Shown here piece by piece: positions 10,796-21,435 of a stretch of 64,000 bases of DNA (positions are counted from its first letter, which is position 1; every line of letters starts with the position of its first letter). A model generated the notes under the pieces. The model was not told the origin of the DNA. It worked only from the letters and a program-made list of their open reading frames with translations, and did not search any database. Position numbers and translations under genes: made by a program. This stretch comes from Dryococelus australis (lineage: Eukaryota; Arthropoda; Insecta; Phasmatodea; Phasmatidae), in the NCBI GenBank assembly GCA_029891345.1, contig CM056995.1, positions 216,632,547-216,696,546 of the forward strand. The letters are read 5' to 3'.

Positions 10796-11036
10796 GAGCG
10801 TGGTGGCACAGTGTCAACTCACTGGACCCGCATTCGGGAGGACCCGGGTTCGATCCCCAGTCCAGCCCTCTTTATTTCGGTTTTCCGTGGTTTTCCGAAA
10901 TCCCTTTAGGTGAATGTTGGAATGGGTCCCAAACAACGATCATGGCAGATTCCTTCCCCCAATCCCTCTTTCCTTTGCAACTTGCACCGTCTCTAATGAC
11001 CTCGCTGTTGACGATACATTAAGCCCAACTAACTAC
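10796..11036 (+). mobile_element. SINE-B (Talua-like) copy 1
   Basis: The tRNA-like head reads GCGTGGTGGCACAGTG, ACTGGACCCGCATTCGGGAG and B-box GGTTCGATCCCC. The body has TTTCGGTTTTCCGTGG and CCTTCCCCCAATCCCTCTTT, and the tail is TAAGCCCAACTAACTACC. The layout resembles the Talua SINE described from termites; that comparison is from memory. Confidence 0.82.
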
Positions 11037-11040
11037 CTAA

Positions 11041-11759
11041 TGCAATACTAGGTAGGGTATAACGAAATTGCATATTAAGGAAGGTACGAGCATATGAAAA
11101 TGGATATTGAGAATATATCTAATTGAAAATATAATAAACCACTTGAGGTAAAAGCATAATTTTCTGCGTACGGTTTTTTCCGATAGAAGACTTCATACCC
11201 CACGACGTTAGGTTCGTAATTATCATCCCCCTTCATTAAGAAATTGGGGTTGAGTGATTCTGATCGCATGTAATTTTATAACCGTAAGGTTGTATTGTAG
11301 ATTGGTGATTGTTCTTGGAAGAGCATGTGTAAATCAACGGAAAAGGTTGCGGTAGTAACAAATCCTCCGGCCAACCGTTCTCCAATAACAGCGACCGTAT
11401 TATCGGAGGAATTGGAGTGGTCTTACCCAAGGCCTGTGCAGGTATGCAATACATATGTGCCCGTCGTAAGTCCTGTACATGCGTGTAAGGTGGGGCAAGG
11501 TCAGTGACAAACACTGGTTACGTTACCGACATGCACTGTGTGTGTGGACTTGTCTGGCAATCCAGGTGCGTCGTTGCCAAATCTGCGTACAACATGGGGA
11601 CTGTGCATCGATACTTTTTTTTGTAAGTGTGTAAGGACGCGCAGTTCGTATACGTTTTTCACTGACTCCACCCCACCTTTCACGCATGAGTGATTCAATT
11701 AATTGCACCCATGGTGAGGGAAGTAGACTCATTAGCTATGTCAGTAACTTCTCGTTAAA
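11041..11759. other. Unassigned stretch
   Basis: The ORFs at 11236-11514, 11501-11698 and 11523-11732 overlap on the same strand in different frames and show no family signature. No repeat was recognised. Confidence 0.4.
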
Positions 11760-12180
11760 AGATGTTCACGATAAAGTAAGCACTTTTGAAATCAACCTTA
11801 GAAAAAAGTCACTGCCCATACCTGCATAGTTTTTAACGGTCGCCCTGAGTGACCTGCGCCCAGTAATGTTGATAACGATGGATGGGAAGTACTTCCGTAT
11901 CTTAACGTCATATAAAAATTGTTAGGTAACAATTTCTGATAACTTAAACTATCTCATTTGCTTTCTGTTTTTTTAAATGGATTTAAGTGTAAAAATGAGC
12001 AGATTTGTTAAATAATTACCTTATTAGTAATTTCACAGTTTCACCTGTCCAACGCATGAATAAAGTGATGAGACCCATGGAAATGTTAATCTTACATAAA
12101 GCGGAAGAATACACAACGTGCAAACAAGTAGATCTTAAGCAGGGCTTTCAAAAGTGCTTTATTTACCGTGAATAGCCTAT
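11760..12180 (-). mobile_element. MITE-1 copy 3
   Basis: Reverse orientation: GATGTTCACGATAAAGTAAG at the left, ATTTACCGTGAATAGCCTAT at the right, and the core in reverse including AGTAATGTTGATAACGATGG. Confidence 0.85.
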
Positions 12181-12224
12181 AGTTACGTTACCAGTGAAAT
12201 AAATGTATTATTAGCCACCATCAA

Positions 12225-12310
12225 GGCAAGTCAAAAGTAAACGATATCTGTAGGAGCTGTGGACTTGGTAGTCCACAGCTCCTACAGATATCGTTTACTT
12301 TTGACTTGCC
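12225..12310. repeat. Perfect 41-bp inverted repeat with 4-nt loop
   Basis: The left arm 12225-12265 is exactly complementary to the right arm 12270-12310; the loop is TGGT (12266-12269). The arms begin GGCAAGTCAAAAGTAAACGA. No mismatch was found, which is striking beside repeats that are all diverged. Transcribed, it would form a long dsRNA hairpin. Real animal pre-miRNAs usually contain mismatches, so a recent foldback event or an assembly artefact must also be considered. Confidence 0.9.
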
Positions 12311-12379
12311 ATATGGCAAACTGTAGACGGTGATAATGTCAGTGGTGGAAAGGAGACATTTTCAGGGAAGCCGAACACC

Positions 12380-12991
12380 TTATACTTGACGCTTTCATTC
12401 CCACATAAGTTTATTGTTTCTGGTGTTGCAAGCAAGAAAAATATGAGTGCTGTACTTCAATTGGCAAATAACTTGTTTCGATATCACAACCAATAAATAA
12501 CCTGTATGCTTTTGTGTTCGGTGATCAGTGATCTGATTCATTCATGAAGTAGCTCAGTAGAAAAGTTTTCAGTTGCGTGTGGTGAACTGTTGCAAGGTAA
12601 GCTGGCGTTAGATTTGTGCTGTACCCTGTGGCTGGCTAGTTTATAATCCCACAGTTAAAATGTAGCTCGGTAGTTCACGCCAGAGTACACGTGTAATGGA
12701 TCTCATTCTACTCGCTTGTGAGCGGTAGGAATAAATTCAGTATCTCTAGACTGCACGGTGGTTACTGACTCCTTCCTGCTGCATGCACCGAGAACGTACA
12801 GCAATGAGCAAGCACCAGCTTACCTTGCAACATTTCACCACACGTCACTGAATGTATACGAATCAGTTACTTCCTGGGAATATCGTTGGGCACTGAGATT
12901 TGTGGTGTACAGTACGGGAGAAATATACGTAACCCTATTTTGCAACATGTACTCTGTCTACAATTGTCTACCAAGGGCATGAAACTGTTAA
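12380..12991 (+). mobile_element. TTAA-2 copy 1, split by a CAGTG element
   Basis: The left part, with GGTGTTGCAAGCAAGAAAAA and ACTTGTTTCGATATCACAAC, and the right part, with GGGCACTGAGATTTGTGGTG and TACAATTGTCTACC, align with the continuous copies at 22356-22659 and 36880-37174 (reverse). They are separated here by the insertion at 12570-12850. The right end reaches TTAA at 12988-12991. The left end is eroded. Confidence 0.65.
12570..12850. mobile_element. CAGTG (hAT-like) MITE copy 1
   Basis: The inverted ends are CAGTTGCGTGTGGTGAACTG and, in reverse from the right, CAGTGACGTGTGGTGAAATG. Both continue into TTGCAAGGTAAGCTGG. It aligns with 29798-30074. It sits inside a TTAA-2 element and is therefore younger than it. 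Confidence 0.7.
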
Positions 12992-13633
12992 TGACTGCTG
13001 GTTTGTCGGAGAAAAAATTTCTAAAATGATAGGTATCTAGCAAGTGAAGTGTGGAGAATCGGTTGGTATGCTATCAGACCTACCTAAACGAGAAGTACTT
13101 GAAGAATACAATGCTTGCCTAATGTAGCTTTCACCAGTTCTGGTGGTAAACACTCAGACTGCGGGAAAATAATAATGGTGCGGTGTAATTATCTATGCCG
13201 CCCGCCTACCTGGGGCGTGATCTGCGATGCAGTGTGATGTAACTGCACAGTTTGTGTTTACTTCGCGCGCCCATGCACGAAAGATAGATACAGCATTTCA
13301 ACACGGGGAACTGTTGTAACCAAGCAACGTCTACAGTGGCCCATGTTTACATTTGCCGTGAACTGACTGACAGGAGTTGATCTCTCACGTCTTTCATTAC
13401 GGATACAACCAGTAAATATTTGTACAGTAGGTTTATTTATTAGTCAGTGTAGCCTACTTCCAATCAAATATTATATGTTAAATATAAATTTTTTAACGTT
13501 TCTTTTTATACTGCTAGTGACTTCTTGGCGATTTACTCTAGCTTTATACATTACCCCTTAATTCAAGCGTAACCAGCATGGTTCTCAACCGAACACGCGT
13601 TTTTTCAAGCGTAGCCAACTTGGGTCGGAGTTA
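12992..13633. other. Unassigned stretch
   Basis: No gene or repeat family was recognised. Confidence 0.4.
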
Positions 13634-14017
13634 CATCGTAGACTGAAGATAGGGTAAACCGATCTCGGTAGATGCGCACAACCACTCTTCGTTTCCAAAC
13701 AGTAAACTGCTTTTATGCCAGTACGACTTGCAAAGACGGCGTGGATTGGATTTGAGGTTAGAACTATGTTTAGTAAACAAGATCTTTGAGATGTTTGTAT
13801 ACTTCCTCTAACCAATTTGAAATACAGTTAGATTAAATTCAAACAGGTGAAAATATTTCATTCATATAGAAGTGCTTGTATGTTAAAAATTAAAGTATAA
13901 GCAAACTCCTTTATCGTTGTTGACCATGTGACTTTGACCGTTGTGTCCTTTGGGGTAGGTCAATGTTAGATACATGTGCAGAAGAATAATAAGATGTCTA
14001 CCCCATGTTTAGCATAC
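13634..14017 (+). mobile_element. CATAG element copy 1
   Basis: It begins CATCGTAGACTGAAGATAGG, then GGTTAGAACTATGTTTAGTA and GTGACTTTGACCGTTGTGTC, and ends in a decayed inverted terminus (GATGTCTACCCCATGTTTAG). It aligns with the copies at 16700-17474, 56307-57580 and 62933-63290. Confidence 0.75.
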
Positions 14018-14587
14018 GCATATGGATTACACAGGACACAGATATACTTCACTTCCAACATTTTCACTGTGCATACGGTTACGCTGGCTCCAAACTTGTT
14101 CCTAGCGCAACCACTACTCGTTCAAAGTAAACAAGTCGTGGAAGTACAACAGAACACATTTTCTTCTGTGTTGCGCACTCATCGGCACTGTAATAAATGG
14201 CTGGAATTGGCGGAACTCTCTGCATTCATTCAAATAAATAATAATACATTGTCAGAAAGTAATACTCGTTATAAATAAAAATAAAGCGAGTTGTATTAAA
14301 ATCATTTAAAAAAACGCTTTACCTTAACACGTAATCGAAGCGATTTAAAATAAACACAGGGGTGTATTTTTAATTTTATGATTTCTTTCTGTTTGAATTT
14401 AGTTACAGAGGTGTAGCCATCGAAACAAATTCTGTCGCAAACGTGATGAAACATGGCTGTAAAACGAATTCATAAGAAATATGAATACAACACTCGTGTG
14501 ACTGCAGCTTAGGTCAACAAGGTAGCTCGAATTTGGCGTAGGACAACAATGCTTCCGAAACTTGGTGTGACTTTCTTGTTAACGCCA
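14018..14587. other. Unassigned stretch
   Basis: AT-rich; nothing recognised. The ORF at 13976-14278 starts in the CATAG element and has no family signature. Confidence 0.4.
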
Positions 14588-15505
14588 TAGACTAAAGACG
14601 AGGTAGACAGATTGTCATCCTCTGCAAAAATCTTCAACATTCACTTGCCTACCGTTCCATCGCCAATACAATAGTTAAAATCACACTGTCAATGGCGAGT
14701 CCATGTTACTATATATTGTTCCCGGTAAAATGAGCACTTTTGAAAGCCCCGCGTAAGATCTATTTGTATGCACGTCACGTATTCCTCCGCCGCCTTATGT
14801 AAACTTAACATTTTGATAGGACTCATCACTTTATTCATGCGCCGGTCAAGTGAAACTGGGAAATTATTAATAAAGTTACATTATTATTATACATAATTAT
14901 TAATAATATTACAAATCTGTCTATTTTTACACTTCGATGTATTAAAAAAATAGAAGGTGGAAGAAATAATTATGCTATCACAAATGGTAACCTAACACTT
15001 TTTACTTGACGTGAAGATATGGAACAACTTTCCATCCATCGTTACCAACTTTACTGGGCGAATGTCACTCAATGCGCCCATTAAAATATATGTAGGCAGG
15101 GACAGTGACTGTTTTCTAAGGTTCATTTCTAAAGTGCTCATTTTATTGTGAACCGCATTTATGATGGTTTACTGACTTTTATTTTCGTTTTTTTTTCTTG
15201 CTCCACAATGGACACTATCTATTCAAACCACCATAATAAATTGATGAACGTGTTTGTTCACTTTTGAATTTTCAACAGACCTAACCTTTCGTATGAATAA
15301 AATACTTATACTAACTTGTGTATGTTCTAGTAGTATTCAAACAAGATTAGAGTAAGAGCACGATCATCTCAAATCACTTGCTCGCATAAACAGAGATTTC
15401 ATATCTAATCTTATCCACGTTGTTTTTAATGGTGCTGTTGGCAGAAAAGCAGTTGAACGTTGAAAACACGGAGAGTGGCTACTGAGCAGCTCCCATGCTC
15501 GCGAA
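14588..15505 (-). mobile_element. Old CATAG element split by MITE-1
   Basis: The left terminus is CCATAGACTAAAGACGAGGT followed by diverged CATAG sequence to about 14712. After the MITE-1 insertion, CATAG sequence resumes with TTGATGAACGTGTTTGTTCA and runs to GGCAGAAAAGCAGTTGAACG near 15440. The right terminus is lost. It is more diverged than the other copies, so probably older. Confidence 0.55.
14713..15158 (+). mobile_element. MITE-1 copy 4, nested in CATAG
   Basis: It runs from TTGTTCCCGGTAAAATGAGC to CATTTTATTGTGAACCGCAT. The core includes GTAAACTTAACATTTTGATA and CCATCGTTACCAACTTTACT. A small TAATATTA-rich expansion lies at about 14870-14910. Confidence 0.82.
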
Positions 15506-15576
15506 GTGATGCCAACCCTGCCGAAAAAGAAATCGGTAGACTTTGCTGAGAAAATCGATAGATGTCGGTAGCAAAT

Positions 15577-15645
15577 AAATTGAACGCTATATATATACAC
15601 ATATACAAACATATTCATATATATATATATACATATCCAAACATA

Positions 15646-15704
<59 letters not shown>
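15577..15704. repeat. AT microsatellite
   Basis: An interrupted tract (ATATAC units) passes into an uninterrupted (AT)n run at about 15648-15704. The apparent ORF of alternating Ile-Tyr here is not a gene. Confidence 0.95.
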
Positions 15705-15705
<1 letters not shown>

Positions 15706-15977
15706 GAGAGAGTCGACGATGGCGCCGACAGGATATATTATTTATAATGCAAATGATTCGCAAACGTACGAAAAGAGCACTTTTTTTTCAATACCACGTG
15801 GCCAAGTTCGTCGATGGCTATTCGCTCTTTTGCCATATTTTTTCCATTTGAAAAAACTGAAATGTGTAATTTTGACTACCGCCACTACTACCATCGTTTT
15901 GCTTTACATATTTGTTTACTTCTTTGGAAGGAAACTTTACAAATCAAAACGCGGCTGAAATAAAACTACGGGATGAT

Positions 15978-16222
15978 TAACCGAGCGAGGTGGCGCAGTG
16001 GTAACACACTGGACTCGCATTCGGGAGCGTCCAGGTTCGAATCCCGGTCCGTCCACCTTGATTTCGGCTTGCCATGGTTTCCAGAAATCACTCCAGACGA
16101 ATGCTGGAATGGGTCGTAAACAAAGGTCAAGGCCCAATCCTTCCCCCAATCCCTCTTCCTTGCGCGACTTGCATCGTCTCTAATGAACTCGCTGTCGAAA
16201 CGTTAAGCCCATTTTCTTACCA
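15978..16222 (+). mobile_element. SINE-B copy 2
   Basis: GCGAGGTGGCGCAGTGGTAA, ACTGGACTCGCATTCGGGAG, B-box GGTTCGAATCCCGG, the body with CCTTCCCCCAATCCCTCTTC, and the tail ACGTTAAGCCC. This is the best preserved head of the family in the window. Confidence 0.85.
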
Positions 16223-16225
16223 ACG

Positions 16226-16699
16226 AAGTTATTGCTTGCAATATTTTTCTCCTACTGCACCTAGATTTGTAGCTTACCCGCTGCTTCTTAACGGATTGAT
16301 TGTGACTTATTATTATTTAACTGCATTAAAAAATTCAGTGGAAATTAAATTATTTCGGTATTTCTGTAGACAAAGATCGGGTTCGATATATATAGGGAAA
16401 AATCTGTACGGTTGGCAACACTAAAACTCGATCCACGCCGATGTCCCTCTACGACTCGGCTGCGATGACGGAAAGCATCTTCCTATCGTAAATTACGTGA
16501 CAAAAAGCCAATCAGAGGTTGCCTTTAATTCTATCTGTCCGTTCGTCAAAACCTTGGCAAGTTTTAAGTTTTGACGGACGAACGGGTGAAATTGCAGCCT
16601 TTTAAACTAGCACGTTTTGTTACTCGTTCATCGCGAGTTCTTTACGAGGTTGTGTAGTGTGTGCAGTGTTTTGTTTTGGCTGCTAGATGCAGGTCGCTC
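16226..16699. other. Unassigned stretch with a short inverted motif
   Basis: CCGTTCGTCAAAAC at about 16540 and GTTTTGACGGACGAACGG at about 16566 form an imperfect inverted pair. Nothing else was recognised. Confidence 0.35.
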
Positions 16700-17474
16700 C
16701 ATAGACTAAAGATGCGGTAGACCGCTTGTTCATCTAATAGACTAAATATGAGGTAGACTGAGCTCGCTGGTTGCGCACAACCTATCTCCGTGTCCCAGCA
16801 TTGAACTGTTGTTCTGCCAGTACGACGTGCAAAAATGGCGTGGACTGGATTTGAGGTTAGAACACTGTTTAGTAAACAATTGCTTTGAGATGTATGTATA
16901 CTTCCTCTAACCAATATGTTATGTATTTTGATTTAATTAAAATTGGTTAAAGTATTTTATTCATACAAAAGTGTTTGTCATTTAAAAATTAAGATATAAA
17001 CACACCCGTTCATCAGTGTTGACTATGTGACTTTGACAGTTGTGTTTCTTTGGGGTAGGTCAATGTTGGGTACATGCGCAGAAGACGAATCATGGACTAA
17101 AGATGAGGTAGACCGCTTATTCATCTTCTGAGCATGTATCCAACAATGACCTACCCCAATCCTACACAACTGTCAAAGTCACATGGTCAACAGTGATGAA
17201 CGTGTTTGTTTACATGTTTATTTTTAAATGGCAAGCACTATTATATTAATAAAATACTTTTACCAGTTTGAATGTAATGAAAAAGCATTACAGATTGACA
17301 AGAGGAAGTATATAAACATCCCAAAAGCACTTGTTTACTAAACAGCGTTCTAACCTCAAATCCAGTTCACGCCATTTTTGCACGTCGTATCGGCAGAATA
17401 GCAGTTCAATGTTATGACACGGAGATCGGTTGCGCGTAGCCAGTGAGACTGGTCTGCCTCATCTTTAGTGTATG
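16700..17474. mobile_element. Two CATAG elements in inverted, nearly palindromic array
   Basis: A plus-oriented copy (about 16737-17090) runs into TCATGGACTAAAGATGAGGT and then a reversed copy up to ATCTTTAGTGTATG at 17474. Both contain GGTTAGAACACTG or its complement, and GTGACTTTGACAG or its complement. An extra CATAG terminus (CATAGACTAAAGATGCGGTA) precedes the first copy. The two units appear to share or abut one terminus in the middle, so the region can fold back on itself. Confidence 0.75.
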
Positions 17475-17868
17475 GGTTGCTCGAGGGCTGGAGCGCGGCT
17501 CCACCATGGAGATTGCATACAGTTATTTACAACCTCATTGGGCGGCATCCACCTCGAGTCCCATCGCACATTCCACCGCACGCGCGTGAAGTCAGAAGGC
17601 ATACTCTGGAACGCGCCGCGTTGTCCACGCGTGCTTCACCGTCGGCCGCTGCAGCCACTAACAACCTGCCATTGCATTCCGCGTGTTCGGGCATTTGTCA
17701 ACGGACCCAACAGTGGTTGATGTATCGGTGTACTCCAGTTGAGGCGTTTCTCGATCATCAGGTTTGTATTCAGAAATATCTTTTTTTCTGCTTCCTAGCG
17801 CAAATTAATGTCAAAACACAAAAATTGTATTTTTTTCACCTACACCATCATTTGTAAAAACTCGACGT
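17475..17868. other. GC-richer unassigned segment
   Basis: Bases 17475-17760 are GC-richer and open in more than one frame, with no recognised protein family. Confidence 0.35.
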
Positions 17869-19019
17869 TCAATTAGTTTTGTATTTTTTTATTAATTTTC
17901 GAAAATTACGAGAAGAGAGTGTGTTAACTTTTATTTTCGAAGTTATCGTTCGAAAATTCATTCGGTTGATGTTTTGGCGCAGATTCACTAGATCCACCCG
18001 AAACTTCAGGGAGGTCGAATTGGTGAACCAATCGGTTCGACCGGACTGAACCGAAACAATAGTTTTCAAACGTCTGGCGTACAGTGGTGGATGCACCGGC
18101 GAATTTTTGAATACACGGACTTGCTCGTGCGTGACCATAGTACTCTTGCCAGTTGGTCTTGATTACAATGTCCTACTGATGACTGCGGGAGGTTAGGAGC
18201 AAGCTTCTCGGTAACCCACTTTATGAAATTAGCACTGTTCATTTGGCCGTGATAGTCGCCACTGACGGTGCCGGCTTTATAGACAAGGAGAGCATTTTCG
18301 ATAAAGCCGTTGATACCCCAGCGTGTACTATAATTAATCGGTTACCCGAACTCACATTAGCTTGTATGCCAAACACTTCTTCATGTTGGCAACATTTGCC
18401 TAACGTTAAATTACCGTCTATCCATGGCACGTCTATGTAGATAATTTGTTTCCCACCTTGTTTGTGGTGTTTCAACTAGATAGTCGTGGCGCCAAGACAC
18501 GGTGTGAGGTCTCTCAATTAGTATCTTCCTGTGACTTTGCGATTTTTTCCACCGAAAACCTATTTGATTTACTACCTTACGCAACGAATTATGCGACCAC
18601 GGAAAGTCTATTTTCCCCTTCACCAAGGGAAGTAATTTGGCAATGGTAGGGACACGTTTTTCCTGAATATAAAAATCCTGAATCGTCCGCCGAATTACAC
18701 ATAGATCAAAGTCATCAATATTCACGACAGTATGTTCCGGCCGAGTTTTCCACCGTTTACCCGGCGTGTGGAAGCTACAGCCCTCCCCACTGTTATTTAG
18801 TTCTTTCTGTTATATCCGTATCTTTTTAACTAACGTCTGCGACACTCTATCGTATTCTGCAGCTCTTGCTGTCGCCTGGTTGACTGTGAAAGCATTACGT
18901 TTTTGTTTCGCCTCTTCATCACACTTTGCAATTATATTCGTTACGTTTCTCCGGCCCTCAGAATGCACGACTGTGTTTTTCTTCCGGACAGATATATCAC
19001 TCGCAGCGGCAATGTTCAC
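17869..19019 (-). pseudogene. Mariner/IS630-type transposase, near complete but frameshifted
   Basis: Read on the minus strand. At 19019-18810 an N-terminal HTH-like part (VVHSEGRRNVTNIIAKCDEE, then ATARAAEYDRVSQT). At about 18777-18411 a linker and second domain (TPGKRWKTRPEHTVVNIDDF, IRRTIQDFYIQEKRVPTIAK, FPWSHNSLRKVVNQIGFRWK). After a frame change at about 18475-18411, the catalytic core: IIYIDVPWIDGNLTLGKCCQ, EEVFGIQANVSSGNRLIIVH, ending near NSANFIKWV at about 18200. In this family the first motif is IYLDETWVD, so the first catalytic Asp is kept but the following Glu is Val. The region after NSANFIKWV down to 17869 is only tentatively the C-terminal third, and the expected catalytic motifs there are not readable. 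At least two frameshifts make it inactive. No TIRs were found. Confidence 0.78.
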
Positions 19020-19139
19020 GACACTTCGGAGCTAAATGTGTTACTGCGGATAGTATATACGTGACCACGCTCCTCACTCCCCACTGTGACTTACTGTCTT
19101 GCCTTCCCCTTTCCTCATACCTCGCGGTTTCAGAGTTGG

Positions 19140-19558
19140 TGCGCGGACAGTATATCGACTACTGCAAGAACACCGGTTATGTTGGGATCTGTGTTAGAAC
19201 TCACAAACGTCCTATTGGTCCATGCCACACCGGACTCCGCCATGGTTTTATAGCATTTACTATTGGTCGGTTATCAACCAATGGAGAACCGAGGTGCTAT
19301 TGACTCAATCAAATATCCTTTATAGTGCAAAAGGATATACAATCAATCATGACCATTTGAGTGGATATATAAAAAAGAACTTCTATCGTAAGCAAAATCA
19401 TTGTTACCTTGCTGTCGTGTTCTTGTGAGGAAATGTTAAACACTAGCCGAACAAAGACAGCATAGCCATGCGAAGCATTGTTCTTGTTCAGAACAACATA
19501 TACATTTTCAAATTAGCTTTGCTCGTGTTACACTCGAGCATAGTCTGCTAAGTGTTAA
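19140..19558 (+). mobile_element. TTAA-1 copy 1, left end missing
   Basis: It has ATATCGACTACTGCAAGAAC, GTTAGAACTCACAAACGTCC and GTTACACTCGAGCATAGTCT, and ends AGTGTTAA at 19558. The expected left end TTAACACNNTGAGGTCTGC is absent. The right TTAA lies exactly at the TTAAC of a MITE-1 body that continues to 19871. Confidence 0.72.
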
Positions 19559-19871
19559 CATTTCCATGGGCCTCGTAACTTTATTCAAGTGAAACTTAAA
19601 TTATTATAAAAGTAAATACTAAGCAAATATGTTTGTTGTTACACTTTTATGCATTTAAAAATAGAAAGTGAAAGAAATAGTTTAATATATAAGAACTGGT
19701 TGCCTAAAACTTTTTATTCAACGTTAAGATACGGAAATACTTCCCATCAATCGTTACCAACTTTACTAGGCTCATGTCACTCAGTAGGCCGATTAAAACA
19801 TGTGCAGGTATGGGTAGTGACTTTTTTCTAAGATTGATTTCAAAAGTGCTCACTTTATCGTGAACAGCCTT
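19555..19871 (+). mobile_element. MITE-1 copy 5, right part
   Basis: From TTAACATTTCCATGGGCCTC to CTCACTTTATCGTGAACAGC. The left third of MITE-1 is missing; the join with TTAA-1 falls on the AATTAACATTG site present in other MITE-1 copies. Confidence 0.78.
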
Positions 19872-20717
19872 TACGAGCACGTTACATCACGACGCTCGCA
19901 CAAACAGACACCAGAGTAAATGCTGCTTTATCAATATCATACAGTTAGTTTTTCATAAGGCGCGATCCGCTGACGAATACTATAGTGTATATTCTATCAT
20001 AGTTCCATTTATATTTATAATAAGATTCATTTGCACTTTTCCCGCCCGGTTAAGCGTAGCCTGATCTCGTGCAATGAAAGGGATACCATCAAGTGTTAAT
20101 TTCCTTCCGTCTGGTAATCAGAGTGTGTAATGCTGAACTTGAATATCAATTAGCTTTTCAGTTAGTGACTTACCCTTCCGATCGGAAACATGCATCGGCG
20201 GCCAGTAGTTTTTCGCCTCTTTTGGAGATACAGCGGTCACATATTATAAACCCGCTGCACTGGGGAGACAGGCTCATTTCCATCTTGAGGTTTCCCGTCC
20301 GCTTTCACAGGAAAGATAAGTACATATCCTAAGCGTCTCCTCACTTTCCTGCCCTTGGCCATTCACGAAGGAAAGAATTACCTATTATTAGAAATGCTGT
20401 ATATTGTGTTTATCTGATGTATGTGAACACTCCTATTATCAAAGCTTGAAACACATAATCTCTTCCTGTGCACCCGTTTATGACGAACGTATCTGGGAAT
20501 ACGAGTATACAACAATATTCTTGGCAGCGAACCATAAAAATATTTTTGTGTCATTACTTTTGTCATTCTTAAATTAGTAGTGGCAAGTGAAATCAGTTCC
20601 CGTTTATTTTAGACATATTAGAAACACTGGCATTAATATTAACATGTGCCTATTTGTTTTCGAAGCGATGTCACATAGTCATTTGATCGCACGAGTGAGT
20701 AAAGAGATTTGGGTGCC
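19872..20717. other. Unassigned stretch
   Basis: No gene or repeat family was recognised. Confidence 0.4.
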
Positions 20718-20945
20718 TCTTAACGTCGAGGTCTTAAGAGCCAATTAGGGTGAGGTGAAGTGAGTATGGAGCAAGCGTCGGAATGAAGGGGCGGGAGAAA
20801 CGGGAGATCCCCAAAAAAACCCACCGACCAGTGGCATCGTCCGGCACGATTCCCACTTGCAAAAATTCGGAGTGAACCGGCCGGGGATTGAACCCTATTC
20901 GCCTTGGTGTGAGGCGAGCAGTCTAACCGCTGAGCCACCATGGCC
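20718..20945 (-). mobile_element. SINE-A copy
   Basis: Reverse copy from the tail (GAGGTCTTAAGAGCC) through GGCATCGTCCGGCACGATTC to the complement of the head, GCTGAGCCACCATGGCCCCC. The inverted B box is GGGATTGAACCC. Confidence 0.85.
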
Positions 20946-21016
20946 CCCAGTTGATAGACACATGGACTCTATTCACTAGGTCCAGCTGATTTCTACACGT
21001 GGTAGAATGATACATA

Positions 21017-21435
21017 TAGGCTGTTCAAGGTAAACTGAGCGTTTTAAAAATTCCTGCTTAAGATGTACTAGTGTTTGTGTGTTCCTTCACCACATTTAAA
21101 ATTAACATTGCCGTGGGCCTTATCTCTTTATCCTAGCGCAGGTCAAGTGCAACTATGAAACTGACAGAAAAGTAAATATTTTACCAATTTGCTCATTCAT
21201 GCACTTACATGAATTAAAAAAATAAACAACTGTAAAATAAATCATTTTAATATACACGCGAGGTTCGCCTTAACATTTATTTCAAAGTTAAGACGTGGAA
21301 ATTCTTTACATACGTCGTCACCGACTTAGCTGGGCGCATTCCACTCAATGTTCTCCTTAAAATGTATGCATTTTGGAGCAGTGGCACTTTTCCGAGGTTG
21401 TTTTTAAAAAGGCTCAATTAACCGTGAAAATCCTA
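21017..21435 (+). mobile_element. MITE-1 copy 6
   Basis: From AGGCTGTTCAAGGTAAACTG to CTCAATTAACCGTGAAAATCC. More diverged in the core (TACGTCGTCACCGACTTAGC). TATA-like bases flank both sides. Confidence 0.8.

Noticed and set aside
13585-13815. Recurring minus-strand ORFs beginning MVRGSI (also 16642-16914)
   Set aside because: They are the same stretch of the CATAG element translated; frames are not conserved in other copies.
15562-15747. ORF of alternating Ile-Tyr (and a similar one at 26343-26588)
   Set aside because: A translation of (AT)n microsatellites.
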